Positions 9,141-19,010 are shown, counted from the stretch's first letter. The stretch: DNA of 64,000 bases from JAFEDN01 sp965651935 (GCA_965651935.1 CBFGTC010000007.1:15192-79191), one strand, 5' to 3'. Notes: generated from the sequence alone by a model not told the origin. A program made the numbers and translations.

Positions 9141-10484
9141 TCAGGGCTCCTGTCGTAAAGCAGCAACGATTTTATCCATCTGCATCGATCTTGAACCTTT
9201 GACTAACATCGTCACTTCTGAACTCAACTGTGATTTTAATGCTTGAATCAATTCAGCTTGATCGGTAAAAAAATACGCTTTTTTTCCAAAAGCTTGTGCG
9301 GCGTGGCGGCTATGATCACCATAACAATATAGCTGTTCTATTCCCATTTGTTTTGCTTCTATTCCGATATTGTGATGATATTGCAGGGAATCTTCGCCCA
9401 ATTCTCGCATATCACCCATCACCAAAATACGTTCGCCACTGCGTTGAGCTAGTAGACGGATGGCAGCCAGCATGGATAAAGGATTGGCGTTATAAGAATC
9501 GTCAATGATTAAAGCACCTTCGCTGCTCCTTTGCTCCACTAAGCGATTTTTTTCAGCCACCCCTGCGTTAAGGCCTGCTTGTATTTGTTTGATTGTTAAA
9601 CCCAATGCATGACCCGCCGCTGCTGCCGCTAAAGCGTTATGAATGTTATGCACCCCAATCAATTGAAGTTGGATGGCGATGCTTTCGCTATCAATCTCTA
9701 AATCGAAACTGGCTTGCCCATTTTCATTCAGGTCAATATGGCGGGCCATGACATCGGCGGTATTTTCAACTCCAAAACTTAATATTTTTCTTGAACCGGC
9801 TAACTGCCGCCAAAAATTAGCATGGCTGTCATCGGCATTGATAATCGCGGCCCCATGAGAACTCAACCCTTGGAAAATTTCTCCTTTTGCGCAGGCCACA
9901 CCTTCAATACTGCCAAAGCCTTCCAAATGCGCGGCAGCGGCGTTGGTGATTATCGCGACGTCGGGATGGACTAAATGAGTTAAAAACGCGATTTCCCCCG
10001 CGTGATTTGCTCCCATTTCAATAACAGCATATTCATGTTGAGAATTTAACTCCAATAGAGTCAAAGGGACACCAATTTCATTGTTAAAGCTATTTATACT
10101 CGCTAAAACAGGGCCGGCTTGGGCGAAGACACTGCGTAGCAAAGTTTTGGTAGTGGTTTTGCCGCAGCTCCCGGTCACGGCAATAAAAGGGATGTTAAAT
10201 TGTTGGCGATGAAAACGGGCTAATTCGGCTAACGCTTGACGGGTGTTAACGACTTTTAATAAGGGGACGGTGCAAGTTTCATCCCGGCTAACGATGACGG
10301 CGGCTGCGCCTGCTTGGATGGCTTGATTGATAAAGTCGTGGCCGTCGAATTTCTCGCCTCGTAAAGCAATATAAACTTGGCCTTTTTTTATTTTACGCGA
10401 GTCAGTGCCGACGCCTTGGAATTCGGCGTCCGGGCCGCGATGCTCTGCGTTCAATATTTGAGCAGCTTGAGAAAGTTTCATCAT
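9141..10484 (-). CDS. murF: UDP-MurNAc-tripeptide--D-Ala-D-Ala ligase MurF
   Basis: Cytoplasmic ligase adding the D-Ala-D-Ala dipeptide to complete the pentapeptide stem. The ATP loop TGSCGKTTTK is at about 104-113, followed by EMGANHAGEI and the C-terminal DDSYNANPLSM motif. Length is 447 (or 446 if the second Met is used). No D-Ala-D-Ala ligase gene lies in the cluster, so its dipeptide substrate must come from a ddl elsewhere in the genome. The gap to murE is 56 bp. Confidence 0.97.
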   Translation of the reverse strand: MMKLSQAAQILNAEHRGPDAEFQGVGTDSRKIKKGQVYIALRGEKFDGHDFINQAIQAGAAAVIVSRDETCTVPLLKVVNTRQALAELARFHRQQFNIPFIAVTGSCGKTTTKTLLRSVFAQAGPVLASINSFNNEIGVPLTLLELNSQHEYAVIEMGANHAGEIAFLTHLVHPDVAIITNAAAAHLEGFGSIEGVACAKGEIFQGLSSHGAAIINADDSHANFWRQLAGSRKILSFGVENTADVMARHIDLNENGQASFDLEIDSESIAIQLQLIGVHNIHNALAAAAAGHALGLTIKQIQAGLNAGVAEKNRLVEQRSSEGALIIDDSYNANPLSMLAAIRLLAQRSGERILVMGDMRELGEDSLQYHHNIGIEAKQMGIEQLYCYGDHSRHAAQAFGKKAYFFTDQAELIQALKSQLSSEVTMLVKGSRSMQMDKIVAALRQEP

Positions 10485-10540
10485 AATCGACGGATTTTAA
10501 CAGTTGTTGATTTAGTTATCTAGCGAAAATTGAGGAGATC

Positions 10541-12037
10541 TTAACGATTCAAAATATCCATCACCGTTTCGACGTCACTAAAGGGAAAAACTGTTGTCCC
10601 TATGACTTGTTCCGTTTCGTGACCTTTGCCGGCAATGACGACGATATCCCCCGCCGCGGCATGGTTTAACGCATAAGCGATGGCATGATACCGATCCGGC
10701 TCTATTTGGATTGGACGGGAAGACGCCATGCCTGATTGAATTTCTTGCAGTATCGTTTGAGGATCTTCACTGCGTGGATTGTCGTTGGTCAGCACGGTAA
10801 AATCAGCATATTCTGCGGAGATGGCACCCATTTGTGGACGCTTGCCCCGGTCGCGATCTCCTCCACAACCGAATACACACCAAAGTTTATGCGGTTTATG
10901 TTCACGTAAAGTGAATAGAACTTGCTTTAATGCATCTGGCGTGTGGGCGTAATCGACTATGACTAAAGGTTTGCCTGCTGCTCCTCCAAAAGACTGCATC
11001 CTCCCTAGCACTGGTTGCAATCCTTCCAACGCCGTCATGCTTTCTTGCAAAGAAAAATCCATGGAAATTAACACACTTAAAACCGCTAAAATATTACTGA
11101 CATTGAAACGCCCTAATAAGCGGGAATTGAACTGTAGGCTTCCCTTAGGGGTGCGGACTTTAATAAAAAATCCTCCTAATGTGGCGTGTAGCTCTTCGGC
11201 AATCACTGCCGGGCAGTCAAGCGTTAAATGAGGATTGGCAGAATAGATTAATTTCTGAGCCTGATGCGGATGCTGGGATAAAAGCTGCAAACCAAATGCA
11301 TCATCGGCGTTGTAGATGGCGTGCTTTAACTCTGGGAATTGAAACAAACGGGCTTTGGCGGCGCCATATTCTTCCATGGTTTTGTGATAATCCAAATGAT
11401 CTCGGGTTAAGTTAGTAAATACGGCAATATCAAATTGTATGCCAGCAACTCGATGCTGAGCTAAGCTGTGGGAAGAGACTTCCATAGCCACATTTTTGGC
11501 CCCTTGAGCCAATAATTGAGCCAATTCTTTGTTTAAAATAATTCCATCTGGGGTGGTAAAACCCGTCTTTTGTAAGTGCGGCGGAAAACCTTTTCCTAAA
11601 GTGCCGATCACGGCACAATTTTGTTGGTCACGATTCAGCGCTTGGGCAATAAATTGGGTGATGGAGGTTTTACCATTGGTGCCGGTAACGCCGATTAGGG
11701 TCATTTTGTGACTGGGGTTTTGGTAAAAACGCGAAGCAATCAATCCCAGGTGATGATTTAGTTGACTTAGTCCCAGGATAGGCACTCCTTTATATTGCAG
11801 TTCGGGGGTAGGTTTATACCCATCGCTGTTATCGTATAACACGGCACTGGCGCCGCAAGACAATGCCGATGCAATAAAATCACGGCCATCTTGACGTTCT
11901 CCGGGGATAGCTAAAAATAATATACCGGGGCGGACTAAGCGGCTATCGTGAGTGATATCTTCGATAACACACGAAAAATGGGATTCAACCTGGATAAGAT
12001 CTTTGACCAGGTCATGTAATCGCACAGGTTTAGACAT
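10541..12037 (-). CDS. murE: UDP-MurNAc-L-Ala-D-Glu--meso-diaminopimelate ligase MurE
   Basis: Cytoplasmic Mur ligase. The DNPR motif in LTNDNPRSEDP marks meso-diaminopimelate rather than lysine as the added residue. The ATP loop GVTGTNGKTS is at about 116-125 and the C-terminal AGKGHE segment is present. Length is 498. The ATG has no Shine-Dalgarno sequence and lies only 7 nt downstream of a TATAAT box, so the mRNA may be leaderless. The upstream gene is an unrelated A/T-rich orphan, so murE and the genes beyond it probably rely on this local promoter. Confidence 0.96.
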   Translation of the reverse strand: MSKPVRLHDLVKDLIQVESHFSCVIEDITHDSRLVRPGILFLAIPGERQDGRDFIASALSCGASAVLYDNSDGYKPTPELQYKGVPILGLSQLNHHLGLIASRFYQNPSHKMTLIGVTGTNGKTSITQFIAQALNRDQQNCAVIGTLGKGFPPHLQKTGFTTPDGIILNKELAQLLAQGAKNVAMEVSSHSLAQHRVAGIQFDIAVFTNLTRDHLDYHKTMEEYGAAKARLFQFPELKHAIYNADDAFGLQLLSQHPHQAQKLIYSANPHLTLDCPAVIAEELHATLGGFFIKVRTPKGSLQFNSRLLGRFNVSNILAVLSVLISMDFSLQESMTALEGLQPVLGRMQSFGGAAGKPLVIVDYAHTPDALKQVLFTLREHKPHKLWCVFGCGGDRDRGKRPQMGAISAEYADFTVLTNDNPRSEDPQTILQEIQSGMASSRPIQIEPDRYHAIAYALNHAAAGDIVVIAGKGHETEQVIGTTVFPFSDVETVMDILNR

Positions 12038-12044
12038 GTATTAA

Positions 12045-12087
12045 ATTATATATTGCATAATCCTTGGGGGTCAAATTTTGACCCCCA
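12045..12087 (-). promoter_or_regulatory. Putative murE promoter embedded in an 11-bp-arm hairpin
   Basis: On the minus strand, -35 TTGACC (12069-12074), an 18-bp spacer and -10 TATAAT (12045-12050) lead to the murE ATG at 12037. The -35 lies inside an inverted repeat (12065-12087, arms TGGGGGTCAAA / TTTGACCCCCA). The hairpin lacks a following T-run, so it is not a classical terminator for the orphan gene. Confidence 0.6.
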
Positions 12088-12115
12088 GCAGATTTATATT
12101 TTATTAAGAAGCTGT

Positions 12116-15100
12116 TTAACTAAAACTGGAACTGGATGATGAGCTGGTATTATATTCCGTTTCCTCATCACTACCACTTCCATCGGATATATATGGACGC
12201 CTACTCACTATTTTTGCTTGATCTTGTGGACTCAACATTGAAGATGAATGTTGGTCAGTCTGGTTGTTTCCAAACTCTTGGGCCTGTTTAGAAGAAGTAT
12301 TAAACATTGTCAGGATCGGCAAAATAGGAATAAGTGGAGGGGGATTCATAAGCGGGGTTTCCATAGGAGGAGCATCAGCGAGGCTAACTTGGCTTTCAAT
12401 CTGAATAATTAAATCTTGATCTTGGGATTGGGTTTCTCTTGGTGTTTGAGATGTGGCTGATGACGATTTCATAGACGGAGGAACAGGAATTAATTGATCA
12501 GCTTCAAGGTCTGGAATTTTTAATTTATTCTGTTCATTATAACTCTCGTCAGTTGAAATTTCGACTGTAAATTTAAATGGACTGTTAAAACTCGAATCTT
12601 TATTTAAGGCTTCATAATCGGGTTTCTTCCACGGTAATTGCTTTGCATCATTATTAGAAACTGAATTCGCATTGACTACATCTTTAGCTATTCCACTCAT
12701 TTTGCTGATAGACTCAAGTTCCTCTTTTATTTGTTTATCAATTTTAAGTTTTTCAATTTCATAATTTTCATCCCATTTTGTATAACAAGCTTTCCAATCA
12801 GAATTAGAACTTCTCAACAGAGATTGTTTAAATTCTTTTATTGTTGAGAATTTTTTTTCGAGAATTTTTATCAAATTATTTAAATCAAGTGAATGCACGT
12901 GAGCCTTGTATTTATGAATTGTTGCATAAATTCTTTTATCTCCCAGCATTTCTCCAGTATACAATTTATACTTTATTACATCGCTATTTTTTTTGGAAGG
13001 GAATACAAGCTGTTCTTCCGACCAATTTAATTTAGTCAATTCCCAATTGGTCCCTTCTCGACAACCATAAAATAACAATTGGTTCGCGCGTTTTATTAAC
13101 GCAGGAACTTTATTTTTCGTAATGTCTGCTACTATTTCCGTTAAATTATTTACGGATTCATCAACTGTAAATAAATAGATATCATATCCTTCCCGACAAT
13201 GGGCTTTCTCATATTGTTCTAAAGATTCTTTATAGTATTCCAAGATCGCTTGGTATTTACCATACGATTCCATGATCAATTTCAATGACTCTGTTAATTT
13301 TTTTGGATTATCAGTTTTGGTTTTGTATTCTTGATGCTGAGTTTCTTTTAAAATTCTAGCCAAAAGTAATCCATGCTCTCGTTCAGCTTTTAGTAAAGTT
13401 AATGATTGAAATAAAATTGAATTATAATAGCCATCTTTTTTCGCTTTGTTAAACATCTCTAAAAGAAAATCGATAGTATACTGATCACGAAATTTATTAT
13501 GACTAAAAGTTTGTGTAGCAAAGTTTTCCGGCACTAATTTAAATAATTTTTTATTATTAAATCTTTCCTTTATCTGCGTCCAAAATAATGATTCCTCCTC
13601 TATTGTGGGATATAAAATTAAATTAAAAAAATCGGCATCTTCGTAATTTGATTTAATAGCTACTGAAACATCATTTTTTTTAATTTTTCGAGCAAAGTTC
13701 TCACAAATATCGTTGTATTGATCACAAAAATATTTTACTGAAATATCCATAATCATTAAATTTTGAGAAAAATTTCCGATAAATGAGGATTTATTCAAGC
13801 TAATTAAGGTAAATGCATCCCTGGATATCATTTTTTGTTCTATTAAAAAATCAATCAAGCCTTGTTTGTTATTTCTCAAATAACTTTCAGCTAATTCTTT
13901 TGCTTTGTTTTGCAAAGCGAGGCGAGATCGATTTTTTTTATTTACCATTTGATCTGTTAATGCAGCTTGAATAGATTTCTGGTCATTTTTTTGACTAATC
14001 TTTAACGGTTGTGCATCATTTTGAGCAGATATTAGCTGTTGCATGACAACTTGAATAGATTTATCGTCCTGTTCTTCAACTTTTTGACGAAACCGTGAAA
14101 GATCGGTATTGTAAAGAAGAAACTTCATGAGAGTAGAGATTAGCGAAAAACCTCTATTAAACTGATTAAAATCATTTTTTCCCTGTACTGTAATGGACTC
14201 ATCAGTGAGTGGGTTGGTTAAGTTATCTAGGTAATCCAACTCTTTAAATATTCCACCAGTTTCCACTATTTCTTCTAAATCAGGCAATAAATGATTGAGT
14301 GCTGACAAAAGAGAATTATAAATTTGACAATTTTTTTTATACATATCAAGAACAAAAACATCATTAGATTTGGAAGGAGGCGTTGAATTTAAACTATTAT
14401 CTAATTTATTTTTTTCATCTAATCCGTTAGACTCAGGTAATATACCTCGCACACGATTATGAATAATCCGTGAATTAATTAATTTTAAAACAGTTTTGAT
14501 TGAAAATAATTTTTCATAAGTTTCTTGATGAAGCTGAGAAAAAACATCAGAAAAATTTTTTTGATAAAAAAAATCAGTGGCTAGCTTTAGCACTTTTTGG
14601 TGAGTTTTGTCCACATCTACCCATTCTATAGCGTCAAAGTCATTTTTTTTGATATAGTCTATCAATGAATTAATTTCACTAAAATATTTAGCAGCTATTT
14701 CAATTTTGTTCATAGAATTGCTTTGGGACTCCAGCACCTTCTCATCTGGGTCATTTTTTTTACTCATAAATACTTTAACTTTCTTAATAAACTCTTCCAG
14801 CTTTTCCTGATTTTGAAGAATCTTTAATAATTCAAAATCTTTATCTTGCGTCTCTTGAGTTAAATTTGAATATTTTTCTTCAAAAAACCCTGACAACAAT
14901 CCCTCTTTTAATTTTTCCTGCAATATGATTAAGTCAGACAACCTTCCAAAATATTTTTCCCTAAATAAATTATCAATTTTCTTTATGTAAAAAGGAGTTT
15001 CTAATTGACACTTAAGCGTGGATGTTAACTTCATCAGCTTACTATGTAAATACTTAAATTTTATTATTTCGCTTTTAGCGTTGTTTAGCCAATCTTGTAG

Positions 15101-15469
15101 TAAACCCCAGAATAACAATAAGTTTGTAAATATATCACTCGCTTCTTGATCACGTTGTTTACAATATTGATATTCCAGCGGACTAATAATATTTTTTTGA
15201 TCTTTAGGAATCAAATTTAATACTGGTTTATTTGCTGGGTCATACAAAAATGATTTGATATAAAAATCAGTCAAAGGGCAACTTGAAAATACTTTAATGG
15301 CTTCGGCTAGCATTTGAGAAGGAGTTCTAGTTACGCCTATACTGTAAATATCCCAAGGTGATTTAGTACTAATACCTAGACTATTATTAGGGGAAAAAAA
15401 TTTTTTAAGTATTTTTTCTAATTCCTTCTGTTCTGCACTCTTTTCATCGACGATATTAATTTTAGACAT
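12116..15469 (-). CDS. Large orphan protein (1117 aa), effector-like, inserted in the dcw cluster
   Basis: Not recognised as any named family. The start is supported by AAGGGAGA five bases before ATG. The product is Lys/Asn/Gln-rich, largely helical in appearance, with no clear signal peptide or membrane spans. A short internal repetition (KSIQVVMQQLI / KSIQAALTDQM) lies near residues 470-505. The last ~150 residues are disordered and rich in Pro, Ser and Gln. The C-terminus carries an acidic SDEETE patch followed by a serine run. The gene is visibly more A/T-rich than ftsI and murE on either side, indicating later acquisition. An acidic patch 10-17 residues from the end followed by small residues is typical of Dot/Icm type IV substrates, so a secreted effector is the leading but unproven idea. 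Confidence 0.85.
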   Translation of the reverse strand: MSKINIVDEKSAEQKELEKILKKFFSPNNSLGISTKSPWDIYSIGVTRTPSQMLAEAIKVFSSCPLTDFYIKSFLYDPANKPVLNLIPKDQKNIISPLEYQYCKQRDQEASDIFTNLLLFWGLLQDWLNNAKSEIIKFKYLHSKLMKLTSTLKCQLETPFYIKKIDNLFREKYFGRLSDLIILQEKLKEGLLSGFFEEKYSNLTQETQDKDFELLKILQNQEKLEEFIKKVKVFMSKKNDPDEKVLESQSNSMNKIEIAAKYFSEINSLIDYIKKNDFDAIEWVDVDKTHQKVLKLATDFFYQKNFSDVFSQLHQETYEKLFSIKTVLKLINSRIIHNRVRGILPESNGLDEKNKLDNSLNSTPPSKSNDVFVLDMYKKNCQIYNSLLSALNHLLPDLEEIVETGGIFKELDYLDNLTNPLTDESITVQGKNDFNQFNRGFSLISTLMKFLLYNTDLSRFRQKVEEQDDKSIQVVMQQLISAQNDAQPLKISQKNDQKSIQAALTDQMVNKKNRSRLALQNKAKELAESYLRNNKQGLIDFLIEQKMISRDAFTLISLNKSSFIGNFSQNLMIMDISVKYFCDQYNDICENFARKIKKNDVSVAIKSNYEDADFFNLILYPTIEEESLFWTQIKERFNNKKLFKLVPENFATQTFSHNKFRDQYTIDFLLEMFNKAKKDGYYNSILFQSLTLLKAEREHGLLLARILKETQHQEYKTKTDNPKKLTESLKLIMESYGKYQAILEYYKESLEQYEKAHCREGYDIYLFTVDESVNNLTEIVADITKNKVPALIKRANQLLFYGCREGTNWELTKLNWSEEQLVFPSKKNSDVIKYKLYTGEMLGDKRIYATIHKYKAHVHSLDLNNLIKILEKKFSTIKEFKQSLLRSSNSDWKACYTKWDENYEIEKLKIDKQIKEELESISKMSGIAKDVVNANSVSNNDAKQLPWKKPDYEALNKDSSFNSPFKFTVEISTDESYNEQNKLKIPDLEADQLIPVPPSMKSSSATSQTPRETQSQDQDLIIQIESQVSLADAPPMETPLMNPPPLIPILPILTMFNTSSKQAQEFGNNQTDQHSSSMLSPQDQAKIVSRRPYISDGSGSDEETEYNTSSSSSSSFS

Positions 15470-15552
15470 ATTAATCTCCCTTAATAAAAATTCGGTATTT
15501 TATGGATGATCAAAAACTAACATATCATTTCAGCTTCTTCAAGCGTAGGTCC

Positions 15553-17259
15553 TTATTGTTGAGCCTGATCAGGAAGAATATTTAAAATCCGCAGCGATTC
15601 ACTCATGACTTGTGAAAACACCGGCGCAGAAACAAAGGCACCCATGTGATTACCATGAGGTTGACGTATCATTACCGCGATAACTAAACGCGGATTACTC
15701 AAAGGCGCAATGCCTACAAACGACGAATTATAATTATGCCGGTCGTAACCATGCGGCCCTGCAATGTAGGAAGTACCGGTTTTGCCTCCTACACGATAGC
15801 CTGGCACTTGCGCCCGTACCCCCGTGTGATGATCCCCATTTTGGACTACCCTTTCCAACAGCGATAAAGTTTGTTCGGCAACATTAGCAGATAAGACTTG
15901 CTTCCCCGCTGGGACTTCGTTGATTTTTAAAAGCGATAATGGCCTTAAAACCCCGCCATCGGCAAAAATAGTGTAAGCATGAGCGAGTTGCAGCGTCGTC
16001 ACGGCTAATCCATAACCATAAGCCAAAGTGGCCACTTCACTGGGGCGCCACACTCTTTGTTCAGGTAAGCGGCCGCTGACCTCCCCTGGAAAATGACTAT
16101 CGGACAATTCGCCAAAACCGGCATTGTGCAATAAATCCCAATGCGCATGTGGAGGGAGAGACATCATGATACGGGTAGCGCCGATATTACTCGATTTTGC
16201 TAACACATCCCCTACATCAATTATCCCAAAATTATCATCGTCACTAATTCGATAACCTCCCACTGCCATCCAACCCGGACGAGTATCGATGAGCGTATTG
16301 GGATGGTATTTACCACTCGCTAACGCCAAAGCGATAGTGAATGTTTTAATGGTAGAACCTGGCTCGAACATATCGGTAACCGCACGATTGCGATAGCGGC
16401 CATCGTGTTGCGAAGGGCGGTTATTGGGATTATAAGAGGGCTGATTCACCATCGCCAGAACCTCGCCGGTTTTTGCATCCATCACCACCACTGATCCCCC
16501 CTCGGCTCGAAATTGCTCTACCGCTTTTTTTAATGCTGAATAAGCCGCATACTGAATCCTTTTATCAATACTTAAAGTTAAATTTTTTCCTTGTTCGGGT
16601 TTTTGCAATAAAGCGAGTTCGGAAATAATATTACCGAGCCTGTCTTTAATCACTTGTTTTTTACCTGGAATGCCAGCTAACCATTGATCATATGCCAGCT
16701 CTAAACCCTCCTGACCATGATCATCCACGTTATTTAACCCAATCAAATGTGCCGTCACTTCTCCTTCAGGATAGTAACGCTTATATTCCCGCTGCAAAAA
16801 AACCCCGGGAATTTTTAGAGCGGCAATTTTTTCTGATACTTCGGGAGGATTACTTCGTTTTAAGTACACAAAACTACGATTGACTTGGGCATGAGCTAAT
16901 TTATTTATTTCGCTAGTCGACATTTTTAAATTTTGCGCCAATAAATTCAGTTCTTGCGGTGTCGGATTAAATAAATTCGGATTTATCCAAATTGAATCAA
17001 CCGGAGTACTGATTGCCAAAGGTTGATTATTACGATCGGTAATCATGCCACGAAAAGAAGGAATTTCCACTTTACGGACTGTGCGCATTTGCCCTTGTTT
17101 AACGAGGAATGCTCGATTAAAAATAGTTAAATCGACTAGACGTGCCAATAACCCGATAAAACACAGTGCTAAACCAATTAGAATTACCCAAATTCGCCAT
17201 GACCCCGGCTTACTATTACGTTTTTCGCGAAACCGTCGGGTTTTTTTCCCTGATTGCAA
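15553..17259 (-). CDS. ftsI: Septal peptidoglycan transpeptidase FtsI (PBP3)
   Basis: Class B penicillin-binding protein that cross-links septal peptidoglycan. A cytoplasmic basic tail and one membrane anchor (about 22-42) precede the dimerisation domain and the transpeptidase domain. Catalytic motifs are S-x-x-K in GSTIKTF (Ser about 302), SSN in AKSSNIGAT and KTGTS in GGKTGTSYI. Length 568 is usual. It follows ftsL by 10 bp. Downstream, the canonical murE is displaced by the 1117-residue orphan. Confidence 0.97.
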   Translation of the reverse strand: MQSGKKTRRFREKRNSKPGSWRIWVILIGLALCFIGLLARLVDLTIFNRAFLVKQGQMRTVRKVEIPSFRGMITDRNNQPLAISTPVDSIWINPNLFNPTPQELNLLAQNLKMSTSEINKLAHAQVNRSFVYLKRSNPPEVSEKIAALKIPGVFLQREYKRYYPEGEVTAHLIGLNNVDDHGQEGLELAYDQWLAGIPGKKQVIKDRLGNIISELALLQKPEQGKNLTLSIDKRIQYAAYSALKKAVEQFRAEGGSVVVMDAKTGEVLAMVNQPSYNPNNRPSQHDGRYRNRAVTDMFEPGSTIKTFTIALALASGKYHPNTLIDTRPGWMAVGGYRISDDDNFGIIDVGDVLAKSSNIGATRIMMSLPPHAHWDLLHNAGFGELSDSHFPGEVSGRLPEQRVWRPSEVATLAYGYGLAVTTLQLAHAYTIFADGGVLRPLSLLKINEVPAGKQVLSANVAEQTLSLLERVVQNGDHHTGVRAQVPGYRVGGKTGTSYIAGPHGYDRHNYNSSFVGIAPLSNPRLVIAVMIRQPHGNHMGAFVSAPVFSQVMSESLRILNILPDQAQQ

Positions 17260-17269
17260 AATGACTTCC

Positions 17270-17614
17270 TTAAGACAGCTCTGTCAATAACACAATTTCT
17301 TTCGCATCAGGTGTATACATATGCAAATGTTTACTTGCTTTTTCTTGCACATTCGCTTGTGCAGCCCAGGTGCTTTGTTCCAATAGCAATTTTTGCCAGT
17401 CCAATTGCGCTTGCTGGTTAGCGTGGACCATATCTTGATAGCGGATAAATTCGCGCCGGTTCAAATCTTTGAGGTACACTACTGCAAAAGCGCATAAAAT
17501 TACAAAAACCATTAGGCAACGTGAACCCCAAGACCATTTTATTCGTTGTTGATGGCGGACCGCCGGCAGACGTGCCGCAGCACTATTCGTATATACTCGA
17601 GTGATCGCATTCAT
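17270..17614 (-). CDS. ftsL: Cell division protein FtsL
   Basis: Small bitopic divisome protein forming the FtsQLB complex. The 114 residues comprise a basic N-terminus, one membrane span (about 33-49) and a periplasmic coiled-coil-like segment. It overlaps the rsmH stop by 4 bp and precedes ftsI, the canonical position. Sequence is poorly conserved in this family, so the call leans on size, topology and location. Confidence 0.92.
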   Translation of the reverse strand: MNAITRVYTNSAAARLPAVRHQQRIKWSWGSRCLMVFVILCAFAVVYLKDLNRREFIRYQDMVHANQQAQLDWQKLLLEQSTWAAQANVQEKASKHLHMYTPDAKEIVLLTELS

Positions 17615-18546
17615 GGTAATTTCTCCGCTATTCTAAGTCGAGCGCTCCGCGCTCGAGGATTAAGGTTGATTTCCGCACTCCCGGGACGGACCAAACGGTT
17701 GACCACCCGTAAATTTCGAATAATTTCTTTTTCTCGCAACGGTAATTTATGGGGCAAATTACCTTGGGATTGTTCTTGCATAAATTTCTTTACTATTTTA
17801 TCTTCCAATGAATGGAAACTAATCACTACCAATCTCCCACCGGCTTTCAAAATCTCTACGCTTTGCATTAGCGCACTTTGTAAAGCATTTAATTCGTGGT
17901 TAATAAAAATTCGAATTGCTTGGAAGCTTCGCGTCGCAGGATGCTTCCCTTTTTCGTAAACCGGCACAGTTCGCGCAATCAGTTCTGCTAATTCACTGGT
18001 CGTAGCCAAGGGATTTATTTGCCGCTGCTTCACAATCGCGACAGCAATGCGTCTGGCGAATCGTTCTTCTCCATATTCTCTTATCACTTGCGCGATTTCT
18101 TCGGACTTGGCGTGGTTGAGCCATTGTGCCGCAGTGATCCCCTGCGTGGGATTCATGCGCATATCCAAAGGGCCTGAGCGTGTAAAACTAAATCCGCGCT
18201 CAGGATTGTCTAATTGTGGCGAAGACACCCCCAAATCCATTAACAACCCGTTCACTTTACCTTGCCAACCTTGTTCTGCCAGGATAGTTCCCAATTCCGT
18301 GAATGAAGCCAATTTAAGAGTAAATCGCGGATCTTTTTTGCAAACCATTACTTCTGCCGCGGCAATGGCGGCGGGGTCTTGGTCAATTGCTAATAACCGG
18401 CCTTGGGAGCCTAATTTTTCCAATATTAAGGCGCTGTGCCCACCTCGGCCAAACGTAGCGTCAACATAATAACCGTCTTCAACAATATTGAGACCCGTGA
18501 TCACTTCTTCGGTAAGTACGGGTATATGCTCTTGTTGTGTTTTCAT
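17611..18546 (-). CDS. rsmH: 16S rRNA (cytosine-1402-N4)-methyltransferase RsmH (MraW)
   Basis: S-adenosylmethionine-dependent methyltransferase modifying C1402 of 16S rRNA. The N-terminal segment HIPVLTEEV and the SAM-binding motif DATFGRGGHS (about 29-38) are diagnostic. The LMDLGVSSPQLD and ERGFSFTRSGPLDMRM segments are also conserved. Length 311 is normal. Its start overlaps the mraZ stop by 4 bp (ATGA type) and its stop overlaps the ftsL start. Confidence 0.97.
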   Translation of the reverse strand: MKTQQEHIPVLTEEVITGLNIVEDGYYVDATFGRGGHSALILEKLGSQGRLLAIDQDPAAIAAAEVMVCKKDPRFTLKLASFTELGTILAEQGWQGKVNGLLMDLGVSSPQLDNPERGFSFTRSGPLDMRMNPTQGITAAQWLNHAKSEEIAQVIREYGEERFARRIAVAIVKQRQINPLATTSELAELIARTVPVYEKGKHPATRSFQAIRIFINHELNALQSALMQSVEILKAGGRLVVISFHSLEDKIVKKFMQEQSQGNLPHKLPLREKEIIRNLRVVNRLVRPGSAEINLNPRARSARLRIAEKLP

Positions 18547-19001
18547 AACGATAACGACAAAAGCTCTGTCGACATGGCGCTCATTTGATGAGTAGCGTCA
18601 GCAAGCCAAGTAGCGCGGCTCTCCTGCCATTGGGCGTCATTCCAAATTTCGAATTTTTTACCTTGCCCCACTAACATCGCGGTTTTATCCAAACGTGCGT
18701 AATCTCGCAGCAACGGCGGAAGTAAAATCCGGCCTTGTTTATCAAGCTCCACGTCAGTGGCATGACCGATGAGTAAGCGCTGAATTCGACGTGAAGCTGG
18801 ATGAAAACTGGATAATTGTTCTAATTTTTCTTCGATTTCTAACCAACGAGGCGTGGGATATAACAAAAGACAAGGTTGTTCTGTATCAATTGTCACCACC
18901 ACCGTTTCAACGCCTGATTCTAATAAGGCTGAGCGATAGCGGGACGGAATACTTAACCGCCCTTTAACGTCAATTTGTATCGCCGTTAATCCCCGAAACA
19001 T
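18543..19001 (-). CDS. mraZ: Transcriptional regulator MraZ
   Basis: AbrB-fold DNA-binding protein that autorepresses the dcw operon. From the ATG of MFRGLTAIQID the product has 152 residues, the E. coli length, with two SpoVT/AbrB-like repeats (KGRLSIPSRYR and KQGRILLPPLLR). An upstream in-frame extension is rejected because this ATG has a GGGAGGG ribosome site and aligns with the family start. MraZ-type boxes lie immediately upstream at 19011-19035. Confidence 0.96.
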   Translation of the reverse strand: MFRGLTAIQIDVKGRLSIPSRYRSALLESGVETVVVTIDTEQPCLLLYPTPRWLEIEEKLEQLSSFHPASRRIQRLLIGHATDVELDKQGRILLPPLLRDYARLDKTAMLVGQGKKFEIWNDAQWQESRATWLADATHQMSAMSTELLSLSL

Positions 19002-19010
19002 GGGAACCCT

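Noticed and set aside
15470..15500. TTAA half-sites before the 1117-aa orphan resembling a PmrA box
   Set aside because: The half-sites are 10 bp apart and overlap the ribosome-binding site, so the position is wrong for a promoter element.
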